NCBI RefSeq assembly: GCF_000463075.2
Contig: NZ_AVAQ01000004.1
Location: 1-64,000, forward strand
DNA length: 64,000 bases
Direction: 5' to 3'
From: Lactiplantibacillus plantarum EGD-AQ4
GTDB taxonomy: Bacteria > Bacillota > Bacilli > Lactobacillales > Lactobacillaceae
In this document: positions 51,818 to 60,819 of the stretch, one piece after another
Numbering within the stretch: the stretch's first letter is position 1
How the letters are laid out: each line of letters opens with the position of its first letter
Notes under the pieces: model-generated
The model's input: only the letters and a program-made list of their open reading frames with translations
The model's database searches: none
Told to the model about the DNA's origin: nothing
Translations under genes and position numbers: made by a program

Positions 51818-54373
51818 ATGAAAAAGAAATTGTTATATACCGGTATTACCACGGCTGCACTGTTTGTGGGGACCCAATTAGGGGTAAACAATGCACAGGC
51901 GGATACCGCAACGACGGATGATACCACGGCCAACCAAGCAACTAATACTGCTGCGACGCAGGCCAGCACGAAGACTGCCACTAATGAAAAATTAGCGACG
52001 GTCAAGCCAACTAGTCAGCAACAATATGATGCCAATGTTCAAACGGCTAAGGGAAATGTTGCGACCTCTAAACAACAGGTCGCCGATGCTCAAGCTAAGG
52101 TCACGGCAGCCCAGACACCAGTCACGGCGCAAAGCGAAACCGTTGCGGCTAGTCAGCAACAGTACAACACTGCTAAGGCCAAGGTGGATGCCGGACAACA
52201 AACGGTTGATGCTAATAGTCAATCGATTGCCACAGCCGAAAAACAACTTACTGCTAACCAGGCCAAGGTAACCGCCGCTGAAAATAAAATTCCAGCCGAC
52301 CAACAACAGATTGAAGCTAACAAGACTGCAATTGCGAACCAGCCGGCAACCGAACAACGCGCTCAGACGGCAAAAACGACTGCTGATACGGCTTTAGCTC
52401 AAGCCAAAGCTGATCAGGCCACGGCACAAACGGCCGCGGATAACGCCAAGCAAGTAACCGCTACAAAACAAGCGGCCGTCGATCAAGCAACTAAGGACCA
52501 ACAAGCTGCAACGACCGAAGTCAATCAGGCTAAAGCAGCGGTTACCACCGCACAAACGGCAGTGACTAAGAATGCCCAAGCAATCAGTTCGACTCAGTCA
52601 GCAATTCAGGATACGACTAATAAAATTAACACTAATAATAGCGCTATCAGTGCGGTCCAAGCCAAAGTTGATGCTGCAACGGCAGCGTTAGCCGCAGCCA
52701 AGAAGCCGTCGACAACGACCGAAAGTCAAAGTCAGTACAGCGCGGCCTCGTTCCCACAGTCGGATATTACCAGCAGCCAGACGGTGACGCTGACTTACCC
52801 TCAAAATGGGAAGTATGTGCCGAATGTGGATAACATCAACAAGTACATGTTTGAATATATCAACGAATTGCGCGCGATCAATGGCCAACCAGCGCTAAAG
52901 CAGACGACGACTTTGCAAAATAACGCAATTTCCCGTGCAGCTGCGCAAGTCGACGGTGGACTGGATCATACGGGTTCCGTGTATTCAGAAAACTTGACGC
53001 AGATGTATCCGGAATGGTATCTAAGTGACCAGGAAGTTGCGTACGCTGCTGTCATGGGCTGGTACGATGAATCTAATAATATTGAACAGGGGTCATTTGG
53101 ACACCGCATTAACCTGATTTATTCGACGGGGAATGCCGGCGTGGCAGCTAACTTAGCTAAACACGTCGCTGCGTTTGAAGTCGACAATGCTGGAATGACC
53201 AGTGAAGCCTGGGACAAGTACATTGATTTGTTCGAAAACGCTCATACTTCGGCTGCGACGGGCACGAAATCTTTGCCTGCTGTCACGTTTGACTATGTTC
53301 AGACGACGCCAGCTGATCCTAAGAAGATTGCTGCTGCCAATGCTGCGTTGAATGCTGCCACGACCAGTTTGACTGGTTTACAAACGACGGGTCGCTCCTT
53401 AGCTACCACGCTCGCTAAACAAAACGCCAGCTTACAAACGTTGCAAAACCAAACGAGTGGGTTGAAGGCCACGGTTGCCACTAACCAAGCAGCAGTTGAC
53501 GCTGCAATCGCACGCTTAACTACGGCGAATACGAATCTAGCCCAAGCCCGCACGGCTCTCGCACCAGTTCAACAGCAACAAGCTGCTGCGCAACAAAGTT
53601 TAACGGCCGCAATCGCGAAAACGGCTACAGCCCAAGCAGCCGATGACACTGCCGCTAAGAACTTAGCAAGTGCCAAGACGTTGGTTGCGGATTTGACCGC
53701 TGAAAACACTCGGTTAGCTGCTGAAATCGCTGCCTTACCAGCCCAAATTGAAGCAATGAAAGCTCAAAATAAAGCCGCCGAACAACAAATTGCCATGGCT
53801 AAGGCTGAACTTGCGCAAGAACAAGCCAAAGTGGATGCTGCAAAAGCACAATTAGCAGCTGGCAAGGCATTGTTAGACAGTCAAAAGGCCGATTTAGCAC
53901 AACTCAATCAAGTATTGGGAGCAGCAAAGGTCGACTTGGCCGTTGCCCAGGGTGACTTGACTGCCACACAAGCATTCTTGGCTCGGGTCGAAGCGAATAA
54001 ATATATCGTGACGACGGCTGTTGCCGATGGTGTGACAGAAACTGCTGATCAAGTAACGTCAGTAAGCCAGTCAGCACAAAAGCTTGCCGTTACTGCGAAT
54101 ACGAGTGCTACTGCTACGACTGATGCTAAATCTGATGTTACGACGAACACGGTTGCACCCACTACGACTGACACTAAGTCTAACGTGACGGCGACTACTT
54201 CCGTGAACAGCGCGGCGAAGACGGTTACGAAGCCCGCTGCCAAACCAGTAGCTGGCCAAGCGGCGGCGTTACCACAAACGGATGAGAAACAAGATTCTGG
54301 TATGGTTGCAGTTGGTGCACTTGCTGCCGGTCTGGCACTATTAGGTTTGGCCAAGCCACGCAAGCGCGCGTAA
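51818..54373 (+). CDS. LPQTDE-anchored surface protein with CAP domain and coiled coils
   Basis: The 851-residue product has a signal peptide (cleavage after NNAQA), an Ala/Gln/Thr-rich coiled coil (residues ~60-295) and a CAP/SCP-PR1 domain (~325-465; YINELRAINGQPAL, SRAAAQVDGGLDHTGSVYSENL, AVMGWYDESNN, GHRINLIYS). A second coiled coil (~500-730) and a Thr/Ser spacer follow, then LPQTDE at 818-823, a membrane helix and an RKRA tail. Sortase would couple it to peptidoglycan. The coils would hold the CAP domain away from the wall, as in PgrA-type adhesion or surface-exclusion proteins. TTGGAGTGA precedes the ATG. Confidence 0.9.
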   Translation: MKKKLLYTGITTAALFVGTQLGVNNAQADTATTDDTTANQATNTAATQASTKTATNEKLATVKPTSQQQYDANVQTAKGNVATSKQQVADAQAKVTAAQTPVTAQSETVAASQQQYNTAKAKVDAGQQTVDANSQSIATAEKQLTANQAKVTAAENKIPADQQQIEANKTAIANQPATEQRAQTAKTTADTALAQAKADQATAQTAADNAKQVTATKQAAVDQATKDQQAATTEVNQAKAAVTTAQTAVTKNAQAISSTQSAIQDTTNKINTNNSAISAVQAKVDAATAALAAAKKPSTTTESQSQYSAASFPQSDITSSQTVTLTYPQNGKYVPNVDNINKYMFEYINELRAINGQPALKQTTTLQNNAISRAAAQVDGGLDHTGSVYSENLTQMYPEWYLSDQEVAYAAVMGWYDESNNIEQGSFGHRINLIYSTGNAGVAANLAKHVAAFEVDNAGMTSEAWDKYIDLFENAHTSAATGTKSLPAVTFDYVQTTPADPKKIAAANAALNAATTSLTGLQTTGRSLATTLAKQNASLQTLQNQTSGLKATVATNQAAVDAAIARLTTANTNLAQARTALAPVQQQQAAAQQSLTAAIAKTATAQAADDTAAKNLASAKTLVADLTAENTRLAAEIAALPAQIEAMKAQNKAAEQQIAMAKAELAQEQAKVDAAKAQLAAGKALLDSQKADLAQLNQVLGAAKVDLAVAQGDLTATQAFLARVEANKYIVTTAVADGVTETADQVTSVSQSAQKLAVTANTSATATTDAKSDVTTNTVAPTTTDTKSNVTATTSVNSAAKTVTKPAAKPVAGQAAALPQTDEKQDSGMVAVGALAAGLALLGLAKPRKRA

Positions 54374-54414
54374 TTTGTAACTTTAAATATTTATCCCTAT
54401 CGCAATAAACAAAT

Positions 54415-54468
54415 TAACCTGAGTTCTAAATATCAAATCAATGATATTTGGAGCTCAGGTTATTTTTT
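54415..54468. terminator. Terminator after the CAP protein
   Basis: AACCTGAGTTCTAAATATCA pairs along its length with TGATATTTGGAGCTCAGGTT, followed by a T-run. Confidence 0.9.
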
Positions 54469-54503
54469 GGCTAAATGGGTAAACACGTTAACGGTCGCTG
54501 TCT

Positions 54504-54821
54504 TTATTTATCCATGGGTGTTCTGTTTTGTTGAAATAAATTTAAGAACTGTAGTAACAATCGGACCTCCTCATCCGTAAAACCGAGTGTACTCATCTTA
54601 ACCGGTAATTTATCAGAGATTCCAAGTAAATAGTCAGACGACGTGTCGAGAACTGTACAAATTTTGATTAAAACTTCAATGCTAGGGTATGTCTTTCCTT
54701 GTTCGTAAGAAGTAATGGCCCATTTTGAAATATCGAGTTGTTGCGCCAATTCAGCCTGGGTCAACTTCTTTGCTTTTCTTAACGATTTTAATTTGTCACC
54801 AAAATATTCCATTGTCATCAT
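54504..54821 (-). CDS. XRE-family transcriptional regulator
   Basis: The 105-residue product has an HTH at residues ~8-65 (LRKAKKLTQAELAQQLDISK, WAITSYEQGKTYPSIEVLIK) followed by a short helix-rich tail. It sits between the two LPQTDE genes on the opposite strand, its 5' end facing the second one, so it may regulate that gene. The ribosome binding site is not obvious, and the exact ATG among three (M1, M2, M4) is uncertain. Confidence 0.82.
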   Translation of the reverse strand: MMTMEYFGDKLKSLRKAKKLTQAELAQQLDISKWAITSYEQGKTYPSIEVLIKICTVLDTSSDYLLGISDKLPVKMSTLGFTDEEVRLLLQFLNLFQQNRTPMDK

Positions 54822-54980
54822 AGGTTCATTCTATAGAAAATTGTGGTATTTAAAATACAATAGTAGCAATAGATATACCAAAATGGATTTCTTTATGATA
54901 TTATAAATGCTAGAAAAGGATTTTTAATACTCATTTTTATAGTGTATTTAGTTGATGGAAGACTATTGGAGGAAATTACT

Positions 54981-57692
54981 ATGAAAAAAACACGAATTAC
55001 GTTGATGTCAACGGCCTTGATTGCTGCGGGCGCAACTGCGATTGGTACTGCAACTACCGCCCAAGCGGATACGACCAATCAGGCAAGCAATAATGCAACA
55101 ACGGGGCAAGTGCAAACTGCAAAGACAAGCCAAGCAGAAATTGATGGAAACATTAAGAATGCGCAAGCGACTGTGAATGATGCAAAGGACAAGACGGGGC
55201 AAGCCCAAGCAGCTGCTGATACGGCTAAAACGGCCGCATCACAGTCCGCCAATCAAGCAGCGACTGCGCAAACAACAGCGACTAAAGCACAAACTACTTT
55301 AAGTACTGCCAAGACGAATGAAGCCAAGGCACAACAAGTTGCTGATAGTGCGACTGACGATGCGATTAGCCAAGCACAAGATGCGGTGACTGACCAGCAA
55401 GATCAAAATCAGCAATTAACACAAACGGTTGATACGGCTAAAACGGACGTAGCCAAGGCTGGTGACCGCGTGACTAGTGCCCAAAGTACGGTCGATCAAA
55501 CCAATGCTGATGCGACGCAAGCTAATCAAAAGGTTGCTGACGCTCAAGCACAAGTTGATCATGCACAAGACGTTGTCGACGGCAAGGATGCCGCTGCGGC
55601 CCAACAAAATTTAGCCAAGGCGCAACAAGATTTAAGCCAAGCGCAAACCAATGTTAACCAGGCTACAGATGCCACGAAGCAGACTAGTCAGGCAGTTAGT
55701 GATGCACAGACTAAGGTGGCGACTGCGCAAACGAACCTGGATACGGCTAATCAGGCTCAAAATGACGCTCAAAAGAATGTCGATACTGCGCAACAGGCAC
55801 AAAGTAATGCCCAACAAGCTTTAGATAGTGCTCAAAGTCAAGGACAAGAAAATTCCAATCAAATCCACTTGAGTCAAGATTATATTAAGGCTTTACGATC
55901 TTACAATGATAATCAGAGTGATGCCAATAAGCAGGCTTTGATCAAGGCTGGTAAGGCTATTGAGGATTCTTTACATTATCAATCAAATTCTGCTGATCAA
56001 GCAATTAAAATTAATAGTTTCGATGATTTTACCCCTGAAGTGATGCAACGATTGTCTGAATATGCAGCTCAATTAATTAATTCGATGCGTGATGAATTTG
56101 GCGATTCTGATTGGATTGATGGCTACGGACAAAAATTTACAGGACACGGTCACGTAAATGTAACCGCTGGCGGAATCAAATTTGCGATTGATATTGCCAA
56201 ACAATATGATATCGATAACTGGAGCAATGAGAACGGTCATGATGTATCTGCCATCAATAAGGCGGCCGCTGAAAATGGACTAATTTCACATACAAAGATG
56301 AATATGTTCGAAGACTTGGCCACCTCAGGTGATGTGCATGAAGGTTCATGGAATTTGACATTGGATGATTTTATGGAGCAGGTGTATGAATCTTTGAGGG
56401 GCTTCATGTTCAACGGCGCAGAATGGGGGCATGCCAATAATATTCTGGGGGATACCAGTGGTGGTAAAGACCAATCCTTTGGTTTGTCATTTAGCAAGTC
56501 TACATTGACAGATTATAAAGGGATTCCTGGAACAACACGTATAATCTATTCACACTTTGTATTTGTTCCTCAACGTTCTGACTACTTTGAAGATGCGTCT
56601 AAATTTGACACCACCCCAATCGAATCAAATACGGTCAGCGCTGACCAAATCAAGCAACTGGAAAATGACCTTGCTACTAAAAAGTCAGCCACGGATACCG
56701 CTAAGACTGCTTTAGCAACCGCTACGTCTAACGTCACAAAGGCCCAACAATCTTTGAATACCGCTAACACTAATTTAGCCACGGCCAAGCAACAGCAAGC
56801 TAGTGCCAAAACTGCCTTAACTAACGCCCAAGCCGCGGTTAAAACCGCAACTGCCGCAGTTGCAACGGCTCAAAAAGCGGTTGATGAAAATAGTGCTAGT
56901 GATGCGACTAAGCAACAGGCATTGAGCGATGCAAAGGCAGCGCTGTCAGCTGCTCGAGCAGTACAAGCGCAAAAGCAATCCGCTTTAAATGCAGCTAAGG
57001 CCAAATTAGCAACAGCTCAACAGGCCCTTGATCAAGCCAAGGCTGAGTTAGCCAGTGCTGAAGCGGCCCTAAAAGCTGGTAAAGCAGACTTAGCTAACAA
57101 AGTGGCCTATTTAGATACGTTAACCAATGCAGATTCCAATTTAGCTGCTGCTAAGCAAGCCGTTGTTGACGCTCAAACGGCCTATGATCAAGCCGTTCAA
57201 GCGCTTAAAACTGCTCAAACGACTGCGGATAGTGATGCAGCGACGTATCAACAATTACAACAAGCGGTAACGACTGCTAAACAAGCATTGGCTGTGGCGC
57301 AAGCTAAGCTAAACCAGTTATTGCAAACGAAAGCACTCAATGATGCCGTTGATAGTGCAAACCGGGAGACAGTTAAGTCCGATGCAGCCCAAGATGATCA
57401 GGTTAATAATACTGAACAAGTTGTGGCCAATGAAAACCAGGTTGTTTCGAAGTTAGCACACACGACGTCTAATGGGAATACTGTGACTTTAAAGGCCCAC
57501 CACGCATTAACTACTGAACAGGTAACCACTTTACAACGGCGGAAAGCTGCAATGGCTGCGGCCACGACTAAATCAACCAATACATTGCCACAAACGGATG
57601 AAGCAACTGGTCGTACGGCTTCAGTACTAGGGCTCATGATGATTGGATTAGTTGGGTTACTGGGTGTAACTAAGCGTCGTAAGCGGGTTTAA
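54981..57692 (+). CDS. LPQTDE-anchored surface protein with SEC10/PgrA domain
   Basis: The 903-residue product has a signal peptide (ending TTAQA), a coiled coil of about 260 residues (Ala/Gln/Asp-rich), and a central SEC10/PgrA surface-exclusion-type domain (~295-540; LSQDYIKALRSYNDNQSDAN, LSEYAAQLINSMRDEFG, FAIDIAKQYDIDNWSNENGH). A second coiled coil (~555-790) and a spacer lead to LPQTDE at 869-874, then a helix and RRKRV. The plan is that of the 51818 protein with the middle domain exchanged. TTGGAGG lies 9 bases before ATG 54981. Runs on into the 57726 gene without a terminator. Confidence 0.9.
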   Translation: MKKTRITLMSTALIAAGATAIGTATTAQADTTNQASNNATTGQVQTAKTSQAEIDGNIKNAQATVNDAKDKTGQAQAAADTAKTAASQSANQAATAQTTATKAQTTLSTAKTNEAKAQQVADSATDDAISQAQDAVTDQQDQNQQLTQTVDTAKTDVAKAGDRVTSAQSTVDQTNADATQANQKVADAQAQVDHAQDVVDGKDAAAAQQNLAKAQQDLSQAQTNVNQATDATKQTSQAVSDAQTKVATAQTNLDTANQAQNDAQKNVDTAQQAQSNAQQALDSAQSQGQENSNQIHLSQDYIKALRSYNDNQSDANKQALIKAGKAIEDSLHYQSNSADQAIKINSFDDFTPEVMQRLSEYAAQLINSMRDEFGDSDWIDGYGQKFTGHGHVNVTAGGIKFAIDIAKQYDIDNWSNENGHDVSAINKAAAENGLISHTKMNMFEDLATSGDVHEGSWNLTLDDFMEQVYESLRGFMFNGAEWGHANNILGDTSGGKDQSFGLSFSKSTLTDYKGIPGTTRIIYSHFVFVPQRSDYFEDASKFDTTPIESNTVSADQIKQLENDLATKKSATDTAKTALATATSNVTKAQQSLNTANTNLATAKQQQASAKTALTNAQAAVKTATAAVATAQKAVDENSASDATKQQALSDAKAALSAARAVQAQKQSALNAAKAKLATAQQALDQAKAELASAEAALKAGKADLANKVAYLDTLTNADSNLAAAKQAVVDAQTAYDQAVQALKTAQTTADSDAATYQQLQQAVTTAKQALAVAQAKLNQLLQTKALNDAVDSANRETVKSDAAQDDQVNNTEQVVANENQVVSKLAHTTSNGNTVTLKAHHALTTEQVTTLQRRKAAMAAATTKSTNTLPQTDEATGRTASVLGLMMIGLVGLLGVTKRRKRV

Positions 57693-57725
57693 TTAAATAA
57701 ATGGAATAGAAAGCGGGAAGGACAA

Positions 57726-58316
57726 ATGACGAAGGAACAACTTTTAGACTTTTTACAGAACAAGCGGAGTGCCACAGCGGGTGTGGCCAGCGCACAACAA
57801 GCATTGGCAGCCGATCGAGAAAAACTTGCTACTGATAAGAAACGATTTCATAAAATGATTATCACGTTCGCGGTCTTGGCAGTGGTGGCACTATTGTTTG
57901 AAAGTGGCGCTGGTGTCGTCGTCACTTGTGCCGTGATTGCCGTTGGATTGTTTGCCTTCAGGTATCTACACTATCTGGCACCAACTAATGAAGCGATTCA
58001 AAAAGACCAAGCGACCTTGCAAGATGAGCTGGCTAACCCAGTTTATCAACAAGAGGCAAACGGCTTTCCAGAGAAGTTTTACAACTACTGGGACGCGTTA
58101 CGGCTTTGGAAGTTAGTGAACGAGAATCGGGCGCTAGACTTGCAAGCAGCCTTCAACCTTTTAGAAACGCAGCACTACCAAGAAGATCAGTTGGCTGCTC
58201 AAGAAGAAATCAAGAGTCTCCAAGCAGATATTGCGGCCAATGCACACAAAACAGCGGTCAATTCCGGAATTGCCGCAGTTTCTTCAACGATTTCAGCGTG
58301 GAATTCACGTAAATAA
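57726..58316 (+). CDS. Coiled-coil membrane protein
   Basis: The 196-residue product starts with an amphipathic coiled coil (residues ~5-42), has two hydrophobic spans (~44-80; MIITFAVLAVVALLFESGAG, VVVTCAVIAVGLFAF), and ends in another long helix region. GAAAGCGGGAAGG precedes the ATG, 33 bases after the LPQTDE gene. Its stop overlaps the lipoprotein start. Probably a membrane partner of the surface proteins; no known family. Confidence 0.75.
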   Translation: MTKEQLLDFLQNKRSATAGVASAQQALAADREKLATDKKRFHKMIITFAVLAVVALLFESGAGVVVTCAVIAVGLFAFRYLHYLAPTNEAIQKDQATLQDELANPVYQQEANGFPEKFYNYWDALRLWKLVNENRALDLQAAFNLLETQHYQEDQLAAQEEIKSLQADIAANAHKTAVNSGIAAVSSTISAWNSRK

Positions 58317-59413
58317 TGATGAGTGGCTTGAAAAAAATCGTGCTAAGTGCCACGTGTCTCGCGGTGTTAGTGACGCTGTCGGCGTGCGGCGAGAAAAATG
58401 CGCAACATCCGGATAGCGCATCGACCAGTCGCACATCGCGTCGTGCTTCAAGTTCAAGTTCATCGACACGCGTGACATCACGGCAACAGACTTCATCAGC
58501 AGACAGCAGTCTCGCGTCAGCTTCGCAGCAGAAGAAGACGACAACGGACGGCACGCACATGAATCTGAGTGAAGTTCAGAACGGCAATTATCGTAGTTTA
58601 CTGGGTGGCAAATGGAAAATGATTGGCGCTAAGGTGAATTACCATAAGGGCAATGGCTTAGAGTTTGACACGAGTCAGGTCGACGGCCAATTGTCAGTGT
58701 CAAAAGACAAGATTACGACCGGCACATTAACGGTGGCAAAGAACGGGATTGCCGTCGATGGTGAAAGCAAAACGACTAAGTTTGACAGCAATGCTGAAAC
58801 ATTCAGCGTTTCGACTGAAGATGAAGCGATTAATTGGGCGGTGACGTTCTACCCAGCTGGTAGTACTAGTGAGTATCAAGTTAACGGGGATGGCCAGACT
58901 AATCGTCAGAATCTGATTACCGTTTGGACTAGCAATAATAATTATACGCAAGTGTTTGCACAAGAGACGTCAAGTACTAGTCAGTCGACGGCAGCCACCA
59001 AGAAAAGTGGGACTTTGTGGAACACCAGCAAGGACCAGCAATTAGACACGTTCATGACGCAGTGGTCAAAGACGATGGATCAGGACTACACCAAGTATGA
59101 CGGTGTGCATGATTTAGACATTTCGACCGGATTATCGTATCCACATGATTTGTCAGATGTTATCTTCAATGGACACCGGGCTTCGATTGCCTGGGCACCA
59201 AGCGGTAAGGGCACGCATGAATATAACGTTGTCGCGATCTACAACCATAATGGGACCAAACCGCCATTGCCTAACCATATTACGTACTTCTTTGCGTTTA
59301 AAGACGGTTCTCCGATCGTACTAGTGGATCAAAGTCGAGATGGGACCCCTATTCTAGGAGAGACTGAGAACGCGAAACTTAAAGCCGGTTTTGCGCGAAT
59401 TGCTGGGAATTAA
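58316..59413 (+). CDS. Lipoprotein with DUF6287-like and DUF4767 domains
   Basis: The 365-residue product has a lipobox LSAC (Cys24), a Ser-rich linker (residues ~30-75), then a ~110-residue beta-rich domain beginning MNLSEVQNGNYRSLLGGKWK (DUF6287-like). The C-terminal domain (LWNTSKDQQLDTFMTQWSKT ... HITYFFAFKDGSPIVLVDQS) is typical DUF4767. It is a lactobacillus surface lipoprotein of unknown function. The ATG overlaps the stop of the previous gene, so translation is coupled. Confidence 0.85.
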   Translation: MMSGLKKIVLSATCLAVLVTLSACGEKNAQHPDSASTSRTSRRASSSSSSTRVTSRQQTSSADSSLASASQQKKTTTDGTHMNLSEVQNGNYRSLLGGKWKMIGAKVNYHKGNGLEFDTSQVDGQLSVSKDKITTGTLTVAKNGIAVDGESKTTKFDSNAETFSVSTEDEAINWAVTFYPAGSTSEYQVNGDGQTNRQNLITVWTSNNNYTQVFAQETSSTSQSTAATKKSGTLWNTSKDQQLDTFMTQWSKTMDQDYTKYDGVHDLDISTGLSYPHDLSDVIFNGHRASIAWAPSGKGTHEYNVVAIYNHNGTKPPLPNHITYFFAFKDGSPIVLVDQSRDGTPILGETENAKLKAGFARIAGN

Positions 59414-59479
59414 TCGGAAATGAAAGCTTGAATGCGCGTCATGCAAGTGCATGCGCATATGTATAAATGGAGGAAGTAG

Positions 59480-59845
59480 ATGAATATTTCTAAGAAAAGT
59501 ATCATTGGCGTTATTATTGGTATTGTGGTGATTGTGATTGCAGTCATTGCAGTCATTGCACTGAAGCCACGCGGATTGCAGGGAACATATACAAGTACAA
59601 CTGATGACTGGAAAACCGATACGATTGTTTTTGATGGCAAAAACTATAAAGAAACAGTCGTAACAAAGGTTAACTGGTTGGGGACAAAAAAGACTTATAG
59701 GGATAAATATAGCGGCACATTTAATGTGAAAGATAATGAGGTCACCTTTGAGGGAAAAACCGCAAATGGCCCGACTGCTAAAATTTCTAAAGATAAAAAA
59801 GTATTATCGATTCAAAATGGCCAGCAGTTAATTAAAAAAGAGTAA
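59480..59845 (+). CDS. Small N-terminally anchored exported protein
   Basis: The 121-residue product has an N-terminal hydrophobic anchor (residues ~9-27, IGVIIGIVVIVIAVIAVIAL). A beta-rich external domain follows (LQGTYTSTTDDWKTDTIVFD, YSGTFNVKDNEVTFEGKTAN) that looks like a lipocalin-type small barrel. GGAGGAAG precedes the ATG. Probably part of the surface cluster. Confidence 0.7.
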   Translation: MNISKKSIIGVIIGIVVIVIAVIAVIALKPRGLQGTYTSTTDDWKTDTIVFDGKNYKETVVTKVNWLGTKKTYRDKYSGTFNVKDNEVTFEGKTANGPTAKISKDKKVLSIQNGQQLIKKE

Positions 59846-60435
59846 GCATAGTAGTAAAAGGCGGTTACTAGTTGGATGGTCAGTTGTTGGCACATGTTTA
59901 AGTGTCGTGTCTATTGAAGAAAAGACAATGAAACGCTCAAACTAGAGACGTGTCACGCTCTGCCCATCAGCAAGGGTGCATCGTACAGCTCAGACGATAT
60001 CGGTTACTTTGAGATGTGGTCAATTCTTTATTGATATGTTGATTAGGGCAAATTGGGTGACTGGAACTGATTTGTTGTAACGATGAAAGTAATTACTGGA
60101 AAAAGCAGTCAAAGACATTAAGTTGGCTGCTTTTTCGCGTGTCAGAATGGTTATGATTAGGTTTTAGTTGACTTTACAAAACTGATATCATTATTGATGA
60201 AAAAATCAGCGCCTATTGATTTTCGTCTATCCACTGGACAGAATATTTAGTAAAATATTAATCGGTATAGTTATTAGGATATATTCAATAGTTTGTTTAA
60301 TTATTTTATATGTGTGAACTGTTGTAAATCATCGATTTTGAGTGATGATAAAGTTGTTGTGTGAAATCCTGCGGACGGTTGGGGAACTGGCGGGATAGAT
60401 TCAGGGGTAACCGGGGTTGTGAAAGGAACGGAAAC
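59846..60435. other. 590-base intergenic region
   Basis: No gene with a ribosome binding site. It contains the 60100 terminator. Short stretches of coding-like sequence around 59920-60030 in mixed frames hint at a decayed gene, but nothing can be named. Confidence 0.35.
60100..60135 (+). terminator. Terminator of the surface-protein cluster
   Basis: AAAAAGCAGTCAA and TTGGCTGCTTTTT arms, 10-base loop. Confidence 0.85.
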
Positions 60436-60819
60436 ATGGGAAAAATCAGGAGCAGAATGATCTTTGAAATAATAACGATTGTTGGCATTATCGCCTTCGC
60501 AGTAATCAGTCTCATGCCGGCGACGACTGAGAAGCAAAGTCTTCGGCTGGACCATGGTCGAATGAGTTATAACGGCGCCGTATTCAAACACAAATTTGAC
60601 GGGCGGGGAACGCTTCAAGTTCAAAAACAGGGGCGCTACGTCGGTCACTTTGATAATGGCCGGTTTGAAGGTCCCGGTGAATTTATTGCGCCAAGTGGTT
60701 GGCGATTACAAGGGAACTTCGACAAGGGCGAACTCAGCGGTGTCGTCAAGTTACATATTGGTAATAAGACGTACGCACAAAAAATTACGGCGGATGGGAA
60801 GTTAGAAAATGCGGATTAA
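60436..60819 (+). CDS. Membrane-anchored MORN-repeat protein
   Basis: The 127-residue product has a single N-terminal membrane span (residues ~8-27) and then MORN-like units: FDGRGTLQVQKQGRYVGHFD, NGRFEGPGEFIAPSGWRLQG and NFDKGELSGVVKLHI (YxGxxxxGxxxGxGxx pattern). GAAAGGAA lies 8 bases before ATG 60436; the longer frame from 60361 adds a Cys/Arg-rich stretch without a good start. It overlaps the acyltransferase start by 11 bases, so the two are translationally linked and likely act together at the membrane. Confidence 0.82.
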   Translation: MGKIRSRMIFEIITIVGIIAFAVISLMPATTEKQSLRLDHGRMSYNGAVFKHKFDGRGTLQVQKQGRYVGHFDNGRFEGPGEFIAPSGWRLQGNFDKGELSGVVKLHIGNKTYAQKITADGKLENAD

